From Klebsiella pneumoniae (GTDB lineage Bacteria > Pseudomonadota > Gammaproteobacteria > Ga0077536), in assembly GCA_945873015.1 (NCBI GenBank), contig CAMCBY010000032.1, positions 1-15,992 of the forward strand: a stretch of 15,992 bases of DNA, in the 5' to 3' direction. The notes under the pieces were generated by a model. It saw only the letters and a list, made by a program, of their open reading frames with translations, had not been told where the DNA came from and did no database searches. Below, one piece after another: positions 7,801 to 14,121 of the stretch (positions are counted from its first letter, which is position 1; every line of letters begins with the position of its first letter). The position numbers and the translations under genes are program-made.

Positions 7801-9029
7801 CCGCCTGCTGCCATATCTCGCTTGAGAACCTCAAGCAGGTCAACGATGACTTTGGTGTTGAGACTGGCGATGGTCTGCTGAAATCGGTGGCCGATGCCCT
7901 GCAGCAGGCCTTGCGCGTGAAGGGACTGATCTACGGGCGCTTGAGCGGTTCGGAGCTCGGTGTGTTCTGGCCGACCGGCGGCGTGCAGAGCGCGCTGAAG
8001 AAGCTGCAGTCTGCCAACTCGTCCCTGCAGGCAGTGTCGCTGGTGCTGGACAACAGTGAGCCCGAGGATGGCGACAGGACCATCCAGCTCAGCGAACAGT
8101 CGCTGTCCAGCGCTGAGACCGTGATCAACGCGATTCGCGCCGAAATCGTCATTGGCCTGACCGGCAGTGACGATGCGCTGGTGCAGGCTGAGGGGCTGTT
8201 GGGGGTGGCGCGTGACGCCTGCGAGACTGCGCGCGGTATGGGTATCGGCTCGCTGTTTGTCGCTGGTAACGAGACCGAGCAGCGTCGTGCACTGGAGCAG
8301 ATGGTGGCTTATGCCGGCAAGGCGCTGGAGCAAGAACGGCTGGTGTTGCTTGCGCAGAGTGTGGTCAGCCTCACCGACAGCGACCTGCCGCCGGCCCTGC
8401 ATGTGGCGGTGAGTGCGCGTGACCGGGCCGACAAATCCATCCCCGTGCATTTGTTCGCGCCGGCCTTGGCGCGCGCCCGATGTGCCGCTGATATCGACCT
8501 GTGGAGTTTCCGTCAGACGCTGGCCTGGATGCAGGCCCATGAGGACGAGCTCGAGCGTTATGCGGTGGTGATCGTGCCGCTTTCGTCCGCATCGATGAAA
8601 AACGAACAACTGCCCCAGCAGATCATGACCGAGTTCATGGAAACCCCGGTGCCGCCGGGCAAGATCTGTTTCGAGATTCCGGATCGTGACGTGGTGGCAA
8701 ATCTTGCCGAGGCCGGCGATCTGATCACAACGCTGCGCGAATTCGGCTGCCGTTTTGTGCTCGACGAGTTCGGCAGCGGCCACGACAACTACGATTATCT
8801 CAAGCGCCTGGAAGTCGATTACGTGACCATCAAGTCATCCTTCGTGATCGACGCGCAGAAGAACCCGAAAGACTTTGCAATGGCCAAGTCCATCAACGAA
8901 CTGGCGCATTTTATGGGCAAGAAAACCATGGCCAAGCAGGAACGCGGGCTGGACCTTGCGCCGACCATGCGGGAGATCGGCGTCGATTTCCTCTACGACC
9001 TGAGTGAACAGGCGCAACTGGCGCCATAG
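4833..9029 (+). CDS. PilZ-DUF1631-degenerate GGDEF-degenerate EAL protein, probable c-di-GMP receptor/scaffold
   Basis: A 1398-residue soluble protein with no signal peptide or membrane helix. The PilZ domain (about 12-110) has RxxxR (R14, R18) and a D41-x-C43-x-x-G46 version of the DxSxxG motif, so it probably binds c-di-GMP. DUF1631-like sequence covers about 125-345 and resumes at about 640-940 (LxPAVHRAAMLDQEFF and, later, an HLFVFVDEVGN-LRRG region). Between lies a disordered linker with seven 14-residue repeats (457-554). A GGDEF fold starts at DPLTGF (960), but the signature is SGSEL (1038-1042) and no RxxD inhibitory site precedes it. The EAL domain (about 1145-1395) has HVA (1190-1192) for EAL, D1311-E-F-G-S-G for DDFGTG, K1334 for the KID aspartate and K1368 for the glutamate of AEGVE, so neither synthesis nor hydrolysis of c-di-GMP is expected. 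ATG 4833 has no good Shine-Dalgarno but sits just before PilZ. The kinase gene follows after 14 bp. PilZ, GGDEF and EAL calls are firm; DUF1631 is recalled from family features. Confidence 0.88.
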   Translation: MTAGYGQGSGAEQRRFARVPINLEGLIGIAGRVPVACTVRDFCVGGMFISADPAAYANLPANPSAVLFFALFVDGVKQDFQIHLEIARAVAKGIGVSFVNPDAKAVELLGHLAAASAPPPAPENSAALGRTQQRFAPEFATLSGPLAALCAEHVRRLCERFVARVDEVLFLAARDAGSNVDQTRLLDAQREIRGRKQRIIEAVPRRVETGVAILADPLAELEKDPKSVGLADLSLVDKEEFEEFLVISEMVSELEPEFTEPLFGLGRRFSYLANREVDLGSMPISPGVLCNAISDCLKGLQSDRRANARIYKVLHEVMSGNLGRLYDEVNAMLIERGILPVIEKDKPAPRKRAESTGFDTPTPEPEAPVAAQPNEEALLDLMPGPDNYQGRPPSYGGAPGPISAAPRSAVAPAMPSAPPAGYEGQAGQSGGQVGNESGYAVQGAPSAGYPPQSAQAGGYAVQGAQPSMPAGGYAVQGAQPGMPAGGYAVQGAQPSMPAGGYAVQGAQPSVPAGGYAVQGAQPSMPAGGYAVQGAQPSVPPGGYVVQGAAPSVPAGAYADGGVALEGGVAAAGGGVPLVTGAATVQFGNTPFGGTANLVALPAGWVSTGARHVAPTMQQAYSTAQAQLALRRQLVPDGGPDLSESLRMRGDYSRTQILDGLSDLQEAYAQTDTPSLLDVPALKRRITEALISDGAPHKLIGGEAADAIEVVANLFSALLHDAFVAKSAKNHLTRLQPAVHRAAMLDQEFFASTQHPVRQLVDRISQVRDGQGDSFQRRNERVEQLVVRANRSFLDDVAVIAPLVDELDGILGEQRDEYQHNVQNVVASCEQQQRVLEERRGQSLEATDTSLERANLPEEWNRWLERSRELEVGQQAMMNANSANPNLVSLVWKEPRNHLFVFVDEVGNKASTLTLQQVAMYLRRGTLRTLDNEIESAPLERAMFGVVDQLHSQVEEQATRDPLTGFLSRRFFIEAIDASLAGGDAGGTKHAACCHISLENLKQVNDDFGVETGDGLLKSVADALQQALRVKGLIYGRLSGSELGVFWPTGGVQSALKKLQSANSSLQAVSLVLDNSEPEDGDRTIQLSEQSLSSAETVINAIRAEIVIGLTGSDDALVQAEGLLGVARDACETARGMGIGSLFVAGNETEQRRALEQMVAYAGKALEQERLVLLAQSVVSLTDSDLPPALHVAVSARDRADKSIPVHLFAPALARARCAADIDLWSFRQTLAWMQAHEDELERYAVVIVPLSSASMKNEQLPQQIMTEFMETPVPPGKICFEIPDRDVVANLAEAGDLITTLREFGCRFVLDEFGSGHDNYDYLKRLEVDYVTIKSSFVIDAQKNPKDFAMAKSINELAHFMGKKTMAKQERGLDLAPTMREIGVDFLYDLSEQAQLAP
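6201..6494 (+). repeat. seven tandem 42-bp units encoding a 14-residue Gly/Gln/Pro repeat
   Basis: Seven in-frame units of exactly 42 bp encode GGYAVQGAQPSxPA, where x is Met or Val. Units 2, 6 and 7 carry substitutions (G for S, P for A, and VVQGAAPSV). Degenerate half-units flank the array (SGYAVQGAP before, GAYADGG after). Gly, Tyr, Pro and Ser codons differ between units at third positions while the protein sequence is kept. The array sits inside the disordered linker that splits the DUF1631 region, so its likely role is a flexible spacer or a self-association segment. No spacer sequence separates the units. Confidence 0.95.
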
Positions 9030-9043
9030 AACCAAGGACGACG

Positions 9044-10336
9044 ATGAGTCAGCAGGACAACATCCCGGACAAGATCGGCAAGTACGACATCATCGACGTG
9101 CTGGGCAAGGGCTCGATGGGGCTGGTCTACAAGGGGCATGACGCCTATGTCGACCGTGCGGTAGCGATCAAGGTTGCCACCAATACCGACGCCGAGGATG
9201 ACGGCGAGAGTATGGCCAAACGCATGTTCGTCAACGAGGCACGCTCGGCGGGACGGCTCGATCATCCCAATATTCTCAAGGTCTACGAGGCCGGTGAGGA
9301 GCATGGCACGCCCTACATGGTGATGGAGTTCATCAACGGCGGCGATACCCTGCGCACCTACTGCAAGCCGGAAACGCGGCTGCCGCTCAAGACCGTGGTG
9401 AAACTCATTCGTCAGTCGGCCGACGCGCTCGACTACGCCCATTCCCAGGGTGTGCTGCATCGGGACATCAAACCGGCCAACATCATGCTGACCGAATCGG
9501 GCGTGGCCAAACTCGGCGATTTTGGCATCGCGCGACGTATGGGCGTCGATCAGACCCAGATCATCGGTTGGTTCGGCTCGCCTTTGTACATGTCGCCCGA
9601 ACAGGCGCAGGACAAGGAACTGACGCCGCAGTCAGACCTCTTCTCGCTCGGTTCGGTGTTCTACGAAATGCTGGCCGGCACGCCGCCGTTCGCGGCCAAG
9701 GGTTTGTCCAGCCTGATCCAGAAAGTGGTCTGCGAGGAGCCGCCGCCACTGCCCGAGGTCTGTCCCGAAGTGCCCGAGGTGGTCTGGCGGGTGGTCAAGA
9801 AGATGCTGACCAAGGATCTCACTGGCCGCTACAAGACCGGTCACGACATCGTGCTGGATCTCGACAAACTCATCGAAATGCTCGAGCGCTCGCCGCTGAT
9901 GCTGAGCGAGGACGAGAAGATTGCGCGCATGAAGGAATTGTCGTTCTTCGCGCAGTTTTCCAAGAACGAACTGAAGGAAGTCTCCAAGGTTGCAGTGTGG
10001 CGCAACTACATCGGTGGCGAGCCGGTATTTTCCGAGGGCGATAAAGAGCGTGCCTTCTATGTGCTGGCGGACGGCTCGGTATCGGTCTCGATCAACGGCA
10101 CGCGCATTCGCGATCTCGACGCGGGCGAGTGTTTTGGTGAGATGGAATATCTGTCCAACACCGGCCGCACCGCCAGTGTGGTGGCCAATCGCGACGCGAC
10201 CATCATCAAGGTCGACCGCGATTTCAAGGAATGGGCCTCTTTACCCAGTCAGGTGCGTTTGAATCGGGCCTTTCAGGAAGTGTTGATCGAACGCCTGCAG
10301 GCGACCAGCAAGGCGCTCGCGCGCGCGTTGCGCTGA
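9044..10336 (+). CDS. Ser/Thr protein kinase (Hanks type) fused to a cyclic-nucleotide-binding domain
   Basis: Soluble 430-residue protein predicted to phosphorylate Ser/Thr under cyclic nucleotide control. The kinase domain (about 14-272) has every catalytic element: glycine loop GKGSMG (21-26), K43 in VAIK, helix-C E65, HRDIKPAN (H139, D141, K143, N146), DFG (159-161), an activation loop with T171, and SPE (184-186). The C-terminal domain (about 297-400) is a CRP/PKA-type cNMP pocket: phosphate-binding cassette FGE (364-366) and G374-R375-T376-A-S, where the glutamate and arginine contact ribose and cyclic phosphate. RTAS is found in both cAMP- and cGMP-preferring eukaryotic domains, so the ligand cannot be chosen from sequence. 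There is no DNA-binding helix and no membrane anchor, unlike typical PknB proteins with PASTA tails. A clear AAGGA (9034-9038) sits five bases before the ATG. It is in an operon with the PilZ-DUF1631 gene and convergent with dgkA. Confidence 0.93.
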   Translation: MSQQDNIPDKIGKYDIIDVLGKGSMGLVYKGHDAYVDRAVAIKVATNTDAEDDGESMAKRMFVNEARSAGRLDHPNILKVYEAGEEHGTPYMVMEFINGGDTLRTYCKPETRLPLKTVVKLIRQSADALDYAHSQGVLHRDIKPANIMLTESGVAKLGDFGIARRMGVDQTQIIGWFGSPLYMSPEQAQDKELTPQSDLFSLGSVFYEMLAGTPPFAAKGLSSLIQKVVCEEPPPLPEVCPEVPEVVWRVVKKMLTKDLTGRYKTGHDIVLDLDKLIEMLERSPLMLSEDEKIARMKELSFFAQFSKNELKEVSKVAVWRNYIGGEPVFSEGDKERAFYVLADGSVSVSINGTRIRDLDAGECFGEMEYLSNTGRTASVVANRDATIIKVDRDFKEWASLPSQVRLNRAFQEVLIERLQATSKALARALR

Positions 10337-10363
10337 AAGCGGCGGCGGGGCTGGCGCTGGCCG

Positions 10364-10738
10364 TCAGGCGGCGACGAAGCGCAGGTAAGCTATCGCTCCC
10401 CACATCGCCACCATCAGCAGGAACGCGAGGAATACTGCCGCCGCGGCATAGTCCTTGGCGCGGCCCGATAACTCGTGATAATCGGTGCTGATGCGATCGG
10501 TCAGCGCCTCAATGGCTGAATTGAACAATTCGGCCACCATCAGCATCAGCAGGCTGCCGATCAGCAGCACATAGTCCAATGCATCTCGCCCGACCCAGAA
10601 GCTGAGTGGCAGCAGCACCGCGCCGAGCAGCACTTCCTCGCGAAACGCAGTCTCAAAGCGCCAACCCAGCACCGCACCCCGTAACGAGTTGCCGCACGCG
10701 CGAAACATGCGCTGAAGGCTGTGGCGTGCGCGTGCCAT
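10364..10738 (-). CDS. dgkA: diacylglycerol kinase (DgkA family)
   Basis: Small inner-membrane kinase that phosphorylates diacylglycerol to phosphatidic acid with ATP, recycling lipid released by membrane-derived oligosaccharide or similar synthesis; some family members act on undecaprenol. The protein has 124 residues (E. coli 122) with an amphipathic N-terminus, three hydrophobic helices (about 36-52, 56-70 and 97-118) and the family signature E70-LFNSAIE77-A-x-x-DRI followed by YHELSGRAKD. E70, N73 and E77 match catalytic E69, N72 and E76 of E. coli. It is divergent from lexA across 224 bp; the two are also neighbours in E. coli, there in the same direction. It ends 27 bp from the convergent kinase gene. 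No clear promoter is seen. Confidence 0.95.
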   Translation of the reverse strand: MARARHSLQRMFRACGNSLRGAVLGWRFETAFREEVLLGAVLLPLSFWVGRDALDYVLLIGSLLMLMVAELFNSAIEALTDRISTDYHELSGRAKDYAAAAVFLAFLLMVAMWGAIAYLRFVAA

Positions 10739-10835
10739 ACAGAAGACCGACCCGAATCAAGCAGCCAGGAACGGGTGCCAGTGGTGGCGGACGGGGCGGA
10801 GTCTGGCGGTGGACATAGATACTTGATGATGCTTG

Positions 10836-10848
10836 GCCTGTGACAGGC
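10836..10848. repeat. 13-bp dyad in the dgkA-lexA intergenic region
   Basis: GCCTGT-G-ACAGGC is a perfect inverted repeat with 6-bp arms and a one-base centre, about 100 bp upstream of the dgkA start codon. It is compact enough to be an operator, but the regulator is unknown. Its half sites resemble LexA half sites, but the spacing is far too short for LexA. Confidence 0.4.
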
Positions 10849-10905
10849 GGCAGTATAGCCACAGGGCACGAGGATGCCGACAGGGTGAGGCCTGCGCGGC
10901 GGGGC

Positions 10906-10933
10906 TTGCACCGGTGTTTTGCCTGTATATACT
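10906..10933 (+). promoter_or_regulatory. lexA promoter
   Basis: TTGCAC (10906-10911) and TATACT (10928-10933) are separated by 16 bases, giving a sigma-70 promoter with transcription starting near 10940, about 20 bases before the lexA start codon. The -10 box lies inside the first LexA box, so LexA bound there would block RNA polymerase. Confidence 0.75.
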
Positions 10934-10938
10934 GACAC
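10923..10938 (+). promoter_or_regulatory. LexA box 1 (imperfect)
   Basis: CTG-TATATACTGA-CAC matches the SOS box CTG-N10-CAG at all but the last base, with the usual AT-rich centre. It covers the -10 element of the lexA promoter. Being less symmetric it is probably the weaker of two sites; it directly abuts box 2. Confidence 0.75.
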
Positions 10939-10954
10939 CTGTTTTTATATACAG
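10939..10954 (+). promoter_or_regulatory. LexA box 2 (perfect)
   Basis: CTG-TTTTTATATA-CAG is an exact CTG-N10-CAG SOS box. The outer symmetry extends further, ACACCTG on the left and CAGGTGT on the right. It lies at the predicted transcription start, eight bases before the lexA start codon, and its right end (AGGTG, 10953-10957) doubles as the lexA Shine-Dalgarno. Confidence 0.93.
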
Positions 10955-10962
10955 GTGTAGTC

Positions 10963-11580
10963 ATGGTCACTGGGTTGACGGCACGACAGGCAGAAATCCT
11001 CGCCCTCATACGGCGCAGTGTGCAACAGACCGGCATGCCTCCCACCCGCCAGGAGATTGCGGCCGAGCTCGGCTTTCGTTCGGCCAATGCCGCTGAGGAA
11101 CATCTGCGTGCGCTGGCCCGCAAGGGTGTGATCGAATTGTTGCCCGGCTCTTCACGCGGCATACGCATTGCGGGCGAAGCGGCCAGCGCCGTCCAGGGGC
11201 TGCCCATCGTCGGCCGAGTCGCCGCCGGCCAACCCCTGCTGGCCCTCGAACATATCGAAGATCACTGCGCAGTGGCGCCCGAGTTGTTCAAACCGCGCGC
11301 CGACTATCTGTTGCGTGTGGCGGGCATGAGCATGCGTGATGCCGGCATTCTCGACGGCGATCTGCTGGCGGTGCATGCCGCACCTACGGCACGTAACGGC
11401 CAGATCGTGGTCGCCCGCATCGATGACGAAGTGACCGTCAAACGCTTTCATCAGCGCGCTAATCGCATCACCTTGCTGGCCGAGAATCCGGATTTCGAAC
11501 CGATAGAAATAGAGTCTGGTTCCCGTGATTTTGTCATCGAGGGGCTGGGCGTCGGGATCTTGAGAACCCACTGGCAATGA
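10963..11580 (+). CDS. lexA: LexA repressor, SOS regulator
   Basis: Transcriptional repressor and self-cleaving serine protease that controls the SOS response; RecA filaments trigger its autoproteolysis. The 205-residue protein has an N-terminal winged helix with MPPTRQEIAAELGF, RSANAAEEHLRALARKG and SRGIRI, nearly the E. coli sequence. The cleavage site is A88-G89 in GRVAAGQP, and the catalytic dyad is S123 (GMSMRDAG) and K160 (DDEVTVKRF). All are intact, so it should cleave itself. The start ATG is fixed by homology and by AGGTG five bases upstream. It autoregulates through the two boxes in its promoter. Its stop overlaps the imuA start by ATGA, so lexA heads an SOS operon with imuA and imuB. 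Confidence 0.98.
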   Translation: MVTGLTARQAEILALIRRSVQQTGMPPTRQEIAAELGFRSANAAEEHLRALARKGVIELLPGSSRGIRIAGEAASAVQGLPIVGRVAAGQPLLALEHIEDHCAVAPELFKPRADYLLRVAGMSMRDAGILDGDLLAVHAAPTARNGQIVVARIDDEVTVKRFHQRANRITLLAENPDFEPIEIESGSRDFVIEGLGVGILRTHWQ

Positions 11581-12227
11581 CGCTCGACGAGCTCCTGCAG
11601 CGTGCCTGTGTATGGCGTGCCCGCAGTGGCCCGCCGCCCGCCGCGGGTCTCGCCAGCGGTTATGCCGCCCTGGATGACATGTTGCCGGGAGGTGGTTGGC
11701 CGCGTAGCGGACTGACCGAGATTCTGTCGTCCGCGACGGGCATCGGCGCGTTGCGCCTGGTGCTGCCGGCGCTGGCCCGCTTGAGTCACGAAGGGCGCTG
11801 GATCATCTGGGTCACGCCGCCCCATGTGCCTTACTCGCCGGCCTTGCTCGGTCATGGGCTCGATCTGACCCGTGTGCTGGTGGTGGATCTACCCGAAGAC
11901 AGCACAAGTACCCGCACCCAGGCGCTATGGGCCTATGAGCAGGCGCTGCGTTTCGGCGATTGCGGCGCGGCCCTGCTGTGGCTGGATGCACTTTCCAACC
12001 TGCGTTTGCGGCGCCTGCAGATTGCCGCCGAAGCGGGTTCGACCTGGGGTCTGGTGTTCCGCCCCGCGCATCGCGCGGCCCAACCTTCACCCGCGCCCTT
12101 GAGACTCGAAATTGAAGCCTTGGCCGACCCGCTGCCCGGCGCAGTCGCCAATGCCACCACCTTGCGCGTGAAACTGCACAAGGCGCGTGGCGCCCAGGGC
12201 GGTTTGCACTGTCAACTGGAACTATAA
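11577..12227 (+). CDS. imuA: ImuA, RecA-like accessory factor of the translesion mutasome
   Basis: ImuA works with ImuB and the polymerase DnaE2 (ImuC) in damage-induced mutagenesis. The 216-residue protein has a RecA-like core: ASGYAALDDMLPGGGWPRSGLTEIL near the N-terminus, a hydrophobic strand GRWIIWVTPP, and CGAALLWLDALSNLRLRRLQIAAE corresponding to the Walker B/L2 region. The Walker A position reads SSATGIGALRL with no GKT/S, as in ImuA/SulA-type relatives, so ATP hydrolysis is doubtful. Start ATG overlaps the lexA stop in ATGA, pointing to translational coupling and SOS control. imuB begins 14 bp after its stop. It is identified from its position between lexA and imuB plus these motifs. 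Confidence 0.85.
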   Translation: MTLDELLQRACVWRARSGPPPAAGLASGYAALDDMLPGGGWPRSGLTEILSSATGIGALRLVLPALARLSHEGRWIIWVTPPHVPYSPALLGHGLDLTRVLVVDLPEDSTSTRTQALWAYEQALRFGDCGAALLWLDALSNLRLRRLQIAAEAGSTWGLVFRPAHRAAQPSPAPLRLEIEALADPLPGAVANATTLRVKLHKARGAQGGLHCQLEL

Positions 12228-12241
12228 AAAGGAAATAAACC

Positions 12242-13810
12242 ATGCCCCGTTCATTGCCTTCGATGACGCCTTATCCCGCCGCGCCGCCGGCCTCGATCCG
12301 ACCGGTAGACGATCCTCGTCCGGCGACCAGAGCCCTGCCCGCAGCACCGTTGTGGTTGCATATCCATCTGCCGCAATTACCGCTCGAAGTACTGACGCGT
12401 GGTATGGCCCAGCATCGCGCCTGTGTGCTGGTGCAGGGCGAAGGCAGCCGCCGCAAGGTCTTGATGGCCAACACGCGTGCCGCCACCCTGGGTATTCGTG
12501 CCGGCATGCCGCTCGGCGCTGCCCATGCGCTGGGTGAGCTCGTCGAGCTGGAGCGCAATGAACGGGCCGAACAACACGCCCTGCACAATCTCGGCATCTG
12601 GGCGATGCACATGACACCGCTGGTCAGCCTGGTCGCTGCCGATGGGGTGCTGCTTGAGGTGCGCGGCAGCCTGCGTCTGTTTCACGGTCTCGATGGTCTG
12701 CTGGCGCGCCTGCGACAGGGACTCAAACAATTGGGCTATCGCGCTGAGTATGCGGTGGCGCCGACGCCCTTGGCTGCCACCCTGCTGGCGCGCGGCGCGA
12801 CCCGCAGCGTGGTGCAGGATGTGCACGAACTGGGGCGCCATCTCGGTGGTCTGCCGCTGGAAGTGCTGCGTCTGTCGGCAGCCGAGCAGGAGGCTTTGGA
12901 GAGCATCGGCGTGCGCACCCTCGGCGAATGCCGGCGCTTGTCGCGGGCCGATCTGGCGCGGCGCTTGTCGCCGGCGCTGCTGGATACTTTCGACAGGCTG
13001 TACGGGCAGACCCGCGACCCCCGTGCCGCCCTGGCCGCCCCTGAGCGGTTCGAGGCATCGGTCGAATTGCCCTGGGAAGTGCGCAATGCCCAGACGCTGG
13101 TGACCGCCGCCGAGCGCTTACTACTCGAATTGCAAGGGTATCTGCGTGCCCACGGGGCCATGACGCGCCGTCTGCACTGGCGCTTGAGTAACGACGCACG
13201 TTATGAAGAGCGCTTCGATATCGGCCTCACTCATCCGACCCGTGACCATGACCACATGCTGTTATTGCTGCGCGAGACGCTGATGCGCATGACGCTTAAA
13301 GAGCCGGTCACCGCGCTGGAACTCAAAGTCGATGAACTGGTGCAGGGCAATCCGGCCATCGGTGCCGATCTGTTCGGTGTACGCCACCAGGCTCAGGGCG
13401 AGGCCTATGCAAGTTTTATTGATCGCTTGCGCTCTCGTTGCGGCTCACAGGCTTTGCGGGCCATGGAGTTGCAACCTGATCATCGTCCGGAAGTTGCCTG
13501 GCGCTGGCGAGAGAATGATGAACCAGCGCGCAGGGGAGGGATGAAGACCCTTTTTTCCGATGGCTTGAACACCCGACCTGTGTGGTTGGTCAAAGAGCCC
13601 GTCACTCTATCTACCCAACATGGCATTCCCCAACTCGACGGCCCGCTGCGACTGGTACCCGCCCGCGAACGTATCGACACCGGATGGTGGGATGAGCGGG
13701 GTCTGGCACGGGACTATTTCATTGCTAAAACGACCCGTGGCAGCCGGCTATGGGTCTACAAGGAACTCGATGGCGAACAACGTTGGCGACTGCACGGCGT
13801 ATTTGAGTGA
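12242..13810 (+). CDS. imuB: ImuB, catalytically dead Y-family polymerase homologue
   Basis: ImuB is the hub of the ImuA-ImuB-DnaE2 mutasome: it contacts the sliding clamp and recruits the error-prone polymerase. The 522-residue protein has a Y-family fold starting at LWLHIHLPQLPLEVL (37-51). The metal-binding DxD of DinB is H40-x-H42 and the SIDE motif is A-D134-G135, so no polymerase activity is expected, as is normal for ImuB. Helix-hairpin-helix-like sequence (about 210-250, LESIGVRTLGEC), a little-finger region and the ImuB tail with RPVWLVKEP follow. ATG 12242 has a good AAGGA (12229-12233) eight bases upstream, giving a 36-residue Pro/Ala-rich extension before the conserved core. It is the last gene of the lexA operon; a strong hairpin follows and dnaE2 does not. 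Confidence 0.92.
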   Translation: MPRSLPSMTPYPAAPPASIRPVDDPRPATRALPAAPLWLHIHLPQLPLEVLTRGMAQHRACVLVQGEGSRRKVLMANTRAATLGIRAGMPLGAAHALGELVELERNERAEQHALHNLGIWAMHMTPLVSLVAADGVLLEVRGSLRLFHGLDGLLARLRQGLKQLGYRAEYAVAPTPLAATLLARGATRSVVQDVHELGRHLGGLPLEVLRLSAAEQEALESIGVRTLGECRRLSRADLARRLSPALLDTFDRLYGQTRDPRAALAAPERFEASVELPWEVRNAQTLVTAAERLLLELQGYLRAHGAMTRRLHWRLSNDARYEERFDIGLTHPTRDHDHMLLLLRETLMRMTLKEPVTALELKVDELVQGNPAIGADLFGVRHQAQGEAYASFIDRLRSRCGSQALRAMELQPDHRPEVAWRWRENDEPARRGGMKTLFSDGLNTRPVWLVKEPVTLSTQHGIPQLDGPLRLVPARERIDTGWWDERGLARDYFIAKTTRGSRLWVYKELDGEQRWRLHGVFE

Positions 13811-13852
13811 GTCTCTGACCGCTAGCCGCACTGCCTTACACCCTTTCGATCA

Positions 13853-13890
13853 GGCCTCTCTGCGGCGCCGTTGCGCGCCGCAGAGAGGCC
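13853..13890 (+). terminator. probable terminator of the lexA-imuA-imuB operon
   Basis: A perfect 16-bp stem (13853-13868 with 13875-13890, GGCCTCTC... / ...GAGAGGCC) closes a six-base loop CGTTGC, 42 bp after the imuB stop. No uninterrupted T run follows directly; the nearest is CTTTATT about 12 bases on. It may be a weak intrinsic terminator, a 3' mRNA stabiliser or a dispersed palindrome. The fold itself is certain, the function is inferred. Confidence 0.6.
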
Positions 13891-14027
13891 GCAAAGCCCG
13901 CCTTTATTACTCCTCAAGGACCGTCTCTGGGTGGTCCTTGCGCCTTCGACCATGACAAACGCGTTGCAAGAAGTGTTAACTAGGGGGCAAAATCGGCCCC
14001 GGAATGGGGGAAGCAGCACTGAAAAAC

Positions 14028-14073
14028 TTGCCACGCGCATCGTTCTGGGGAGAGCGACGCCGGACCGTGGCAA
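14028..14073. repeat. long two-part hairpin, possible RNA element
   Basis: Outer arms TTGCCACG (14028-14035) and CGTGGCAA (14066-14073) pair perfectly over 8 bp. Inside them GCATCGTTCT (14037-14046) pairs with AGAGCGACGC (14051-14060) with one mismatch and one wobble around a GGGG loop. An asymmetric internal loop (one base against five, CGGAC) joins the stems. It could be a small RNA, a leader of an unseen transcript or a terminator, and symmetry alone does not fix its strand. Confidence 0.5.
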
Positions 14074-14121
14074 TCTGTCTAGATTTAGCGGGTTTAATTT
14101 AACTATCTCACTAATGTTACG

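Noticed and set aside
7428..8783. Minus-strand open frame (451 codons) opposite the GGDEF-EAL half
   Set aside because: It shadows a strongly supported plus-strand gene, is rich in His/Gln/Arg and shows no recognisable motif.
10836..10848. Third LexA box upstream of dgkA (CTGT-G-ACAG core)
   Set aside because: The half sites are separated by three bases between CTG and CAG instead of ten, which LexA cannot bridge.
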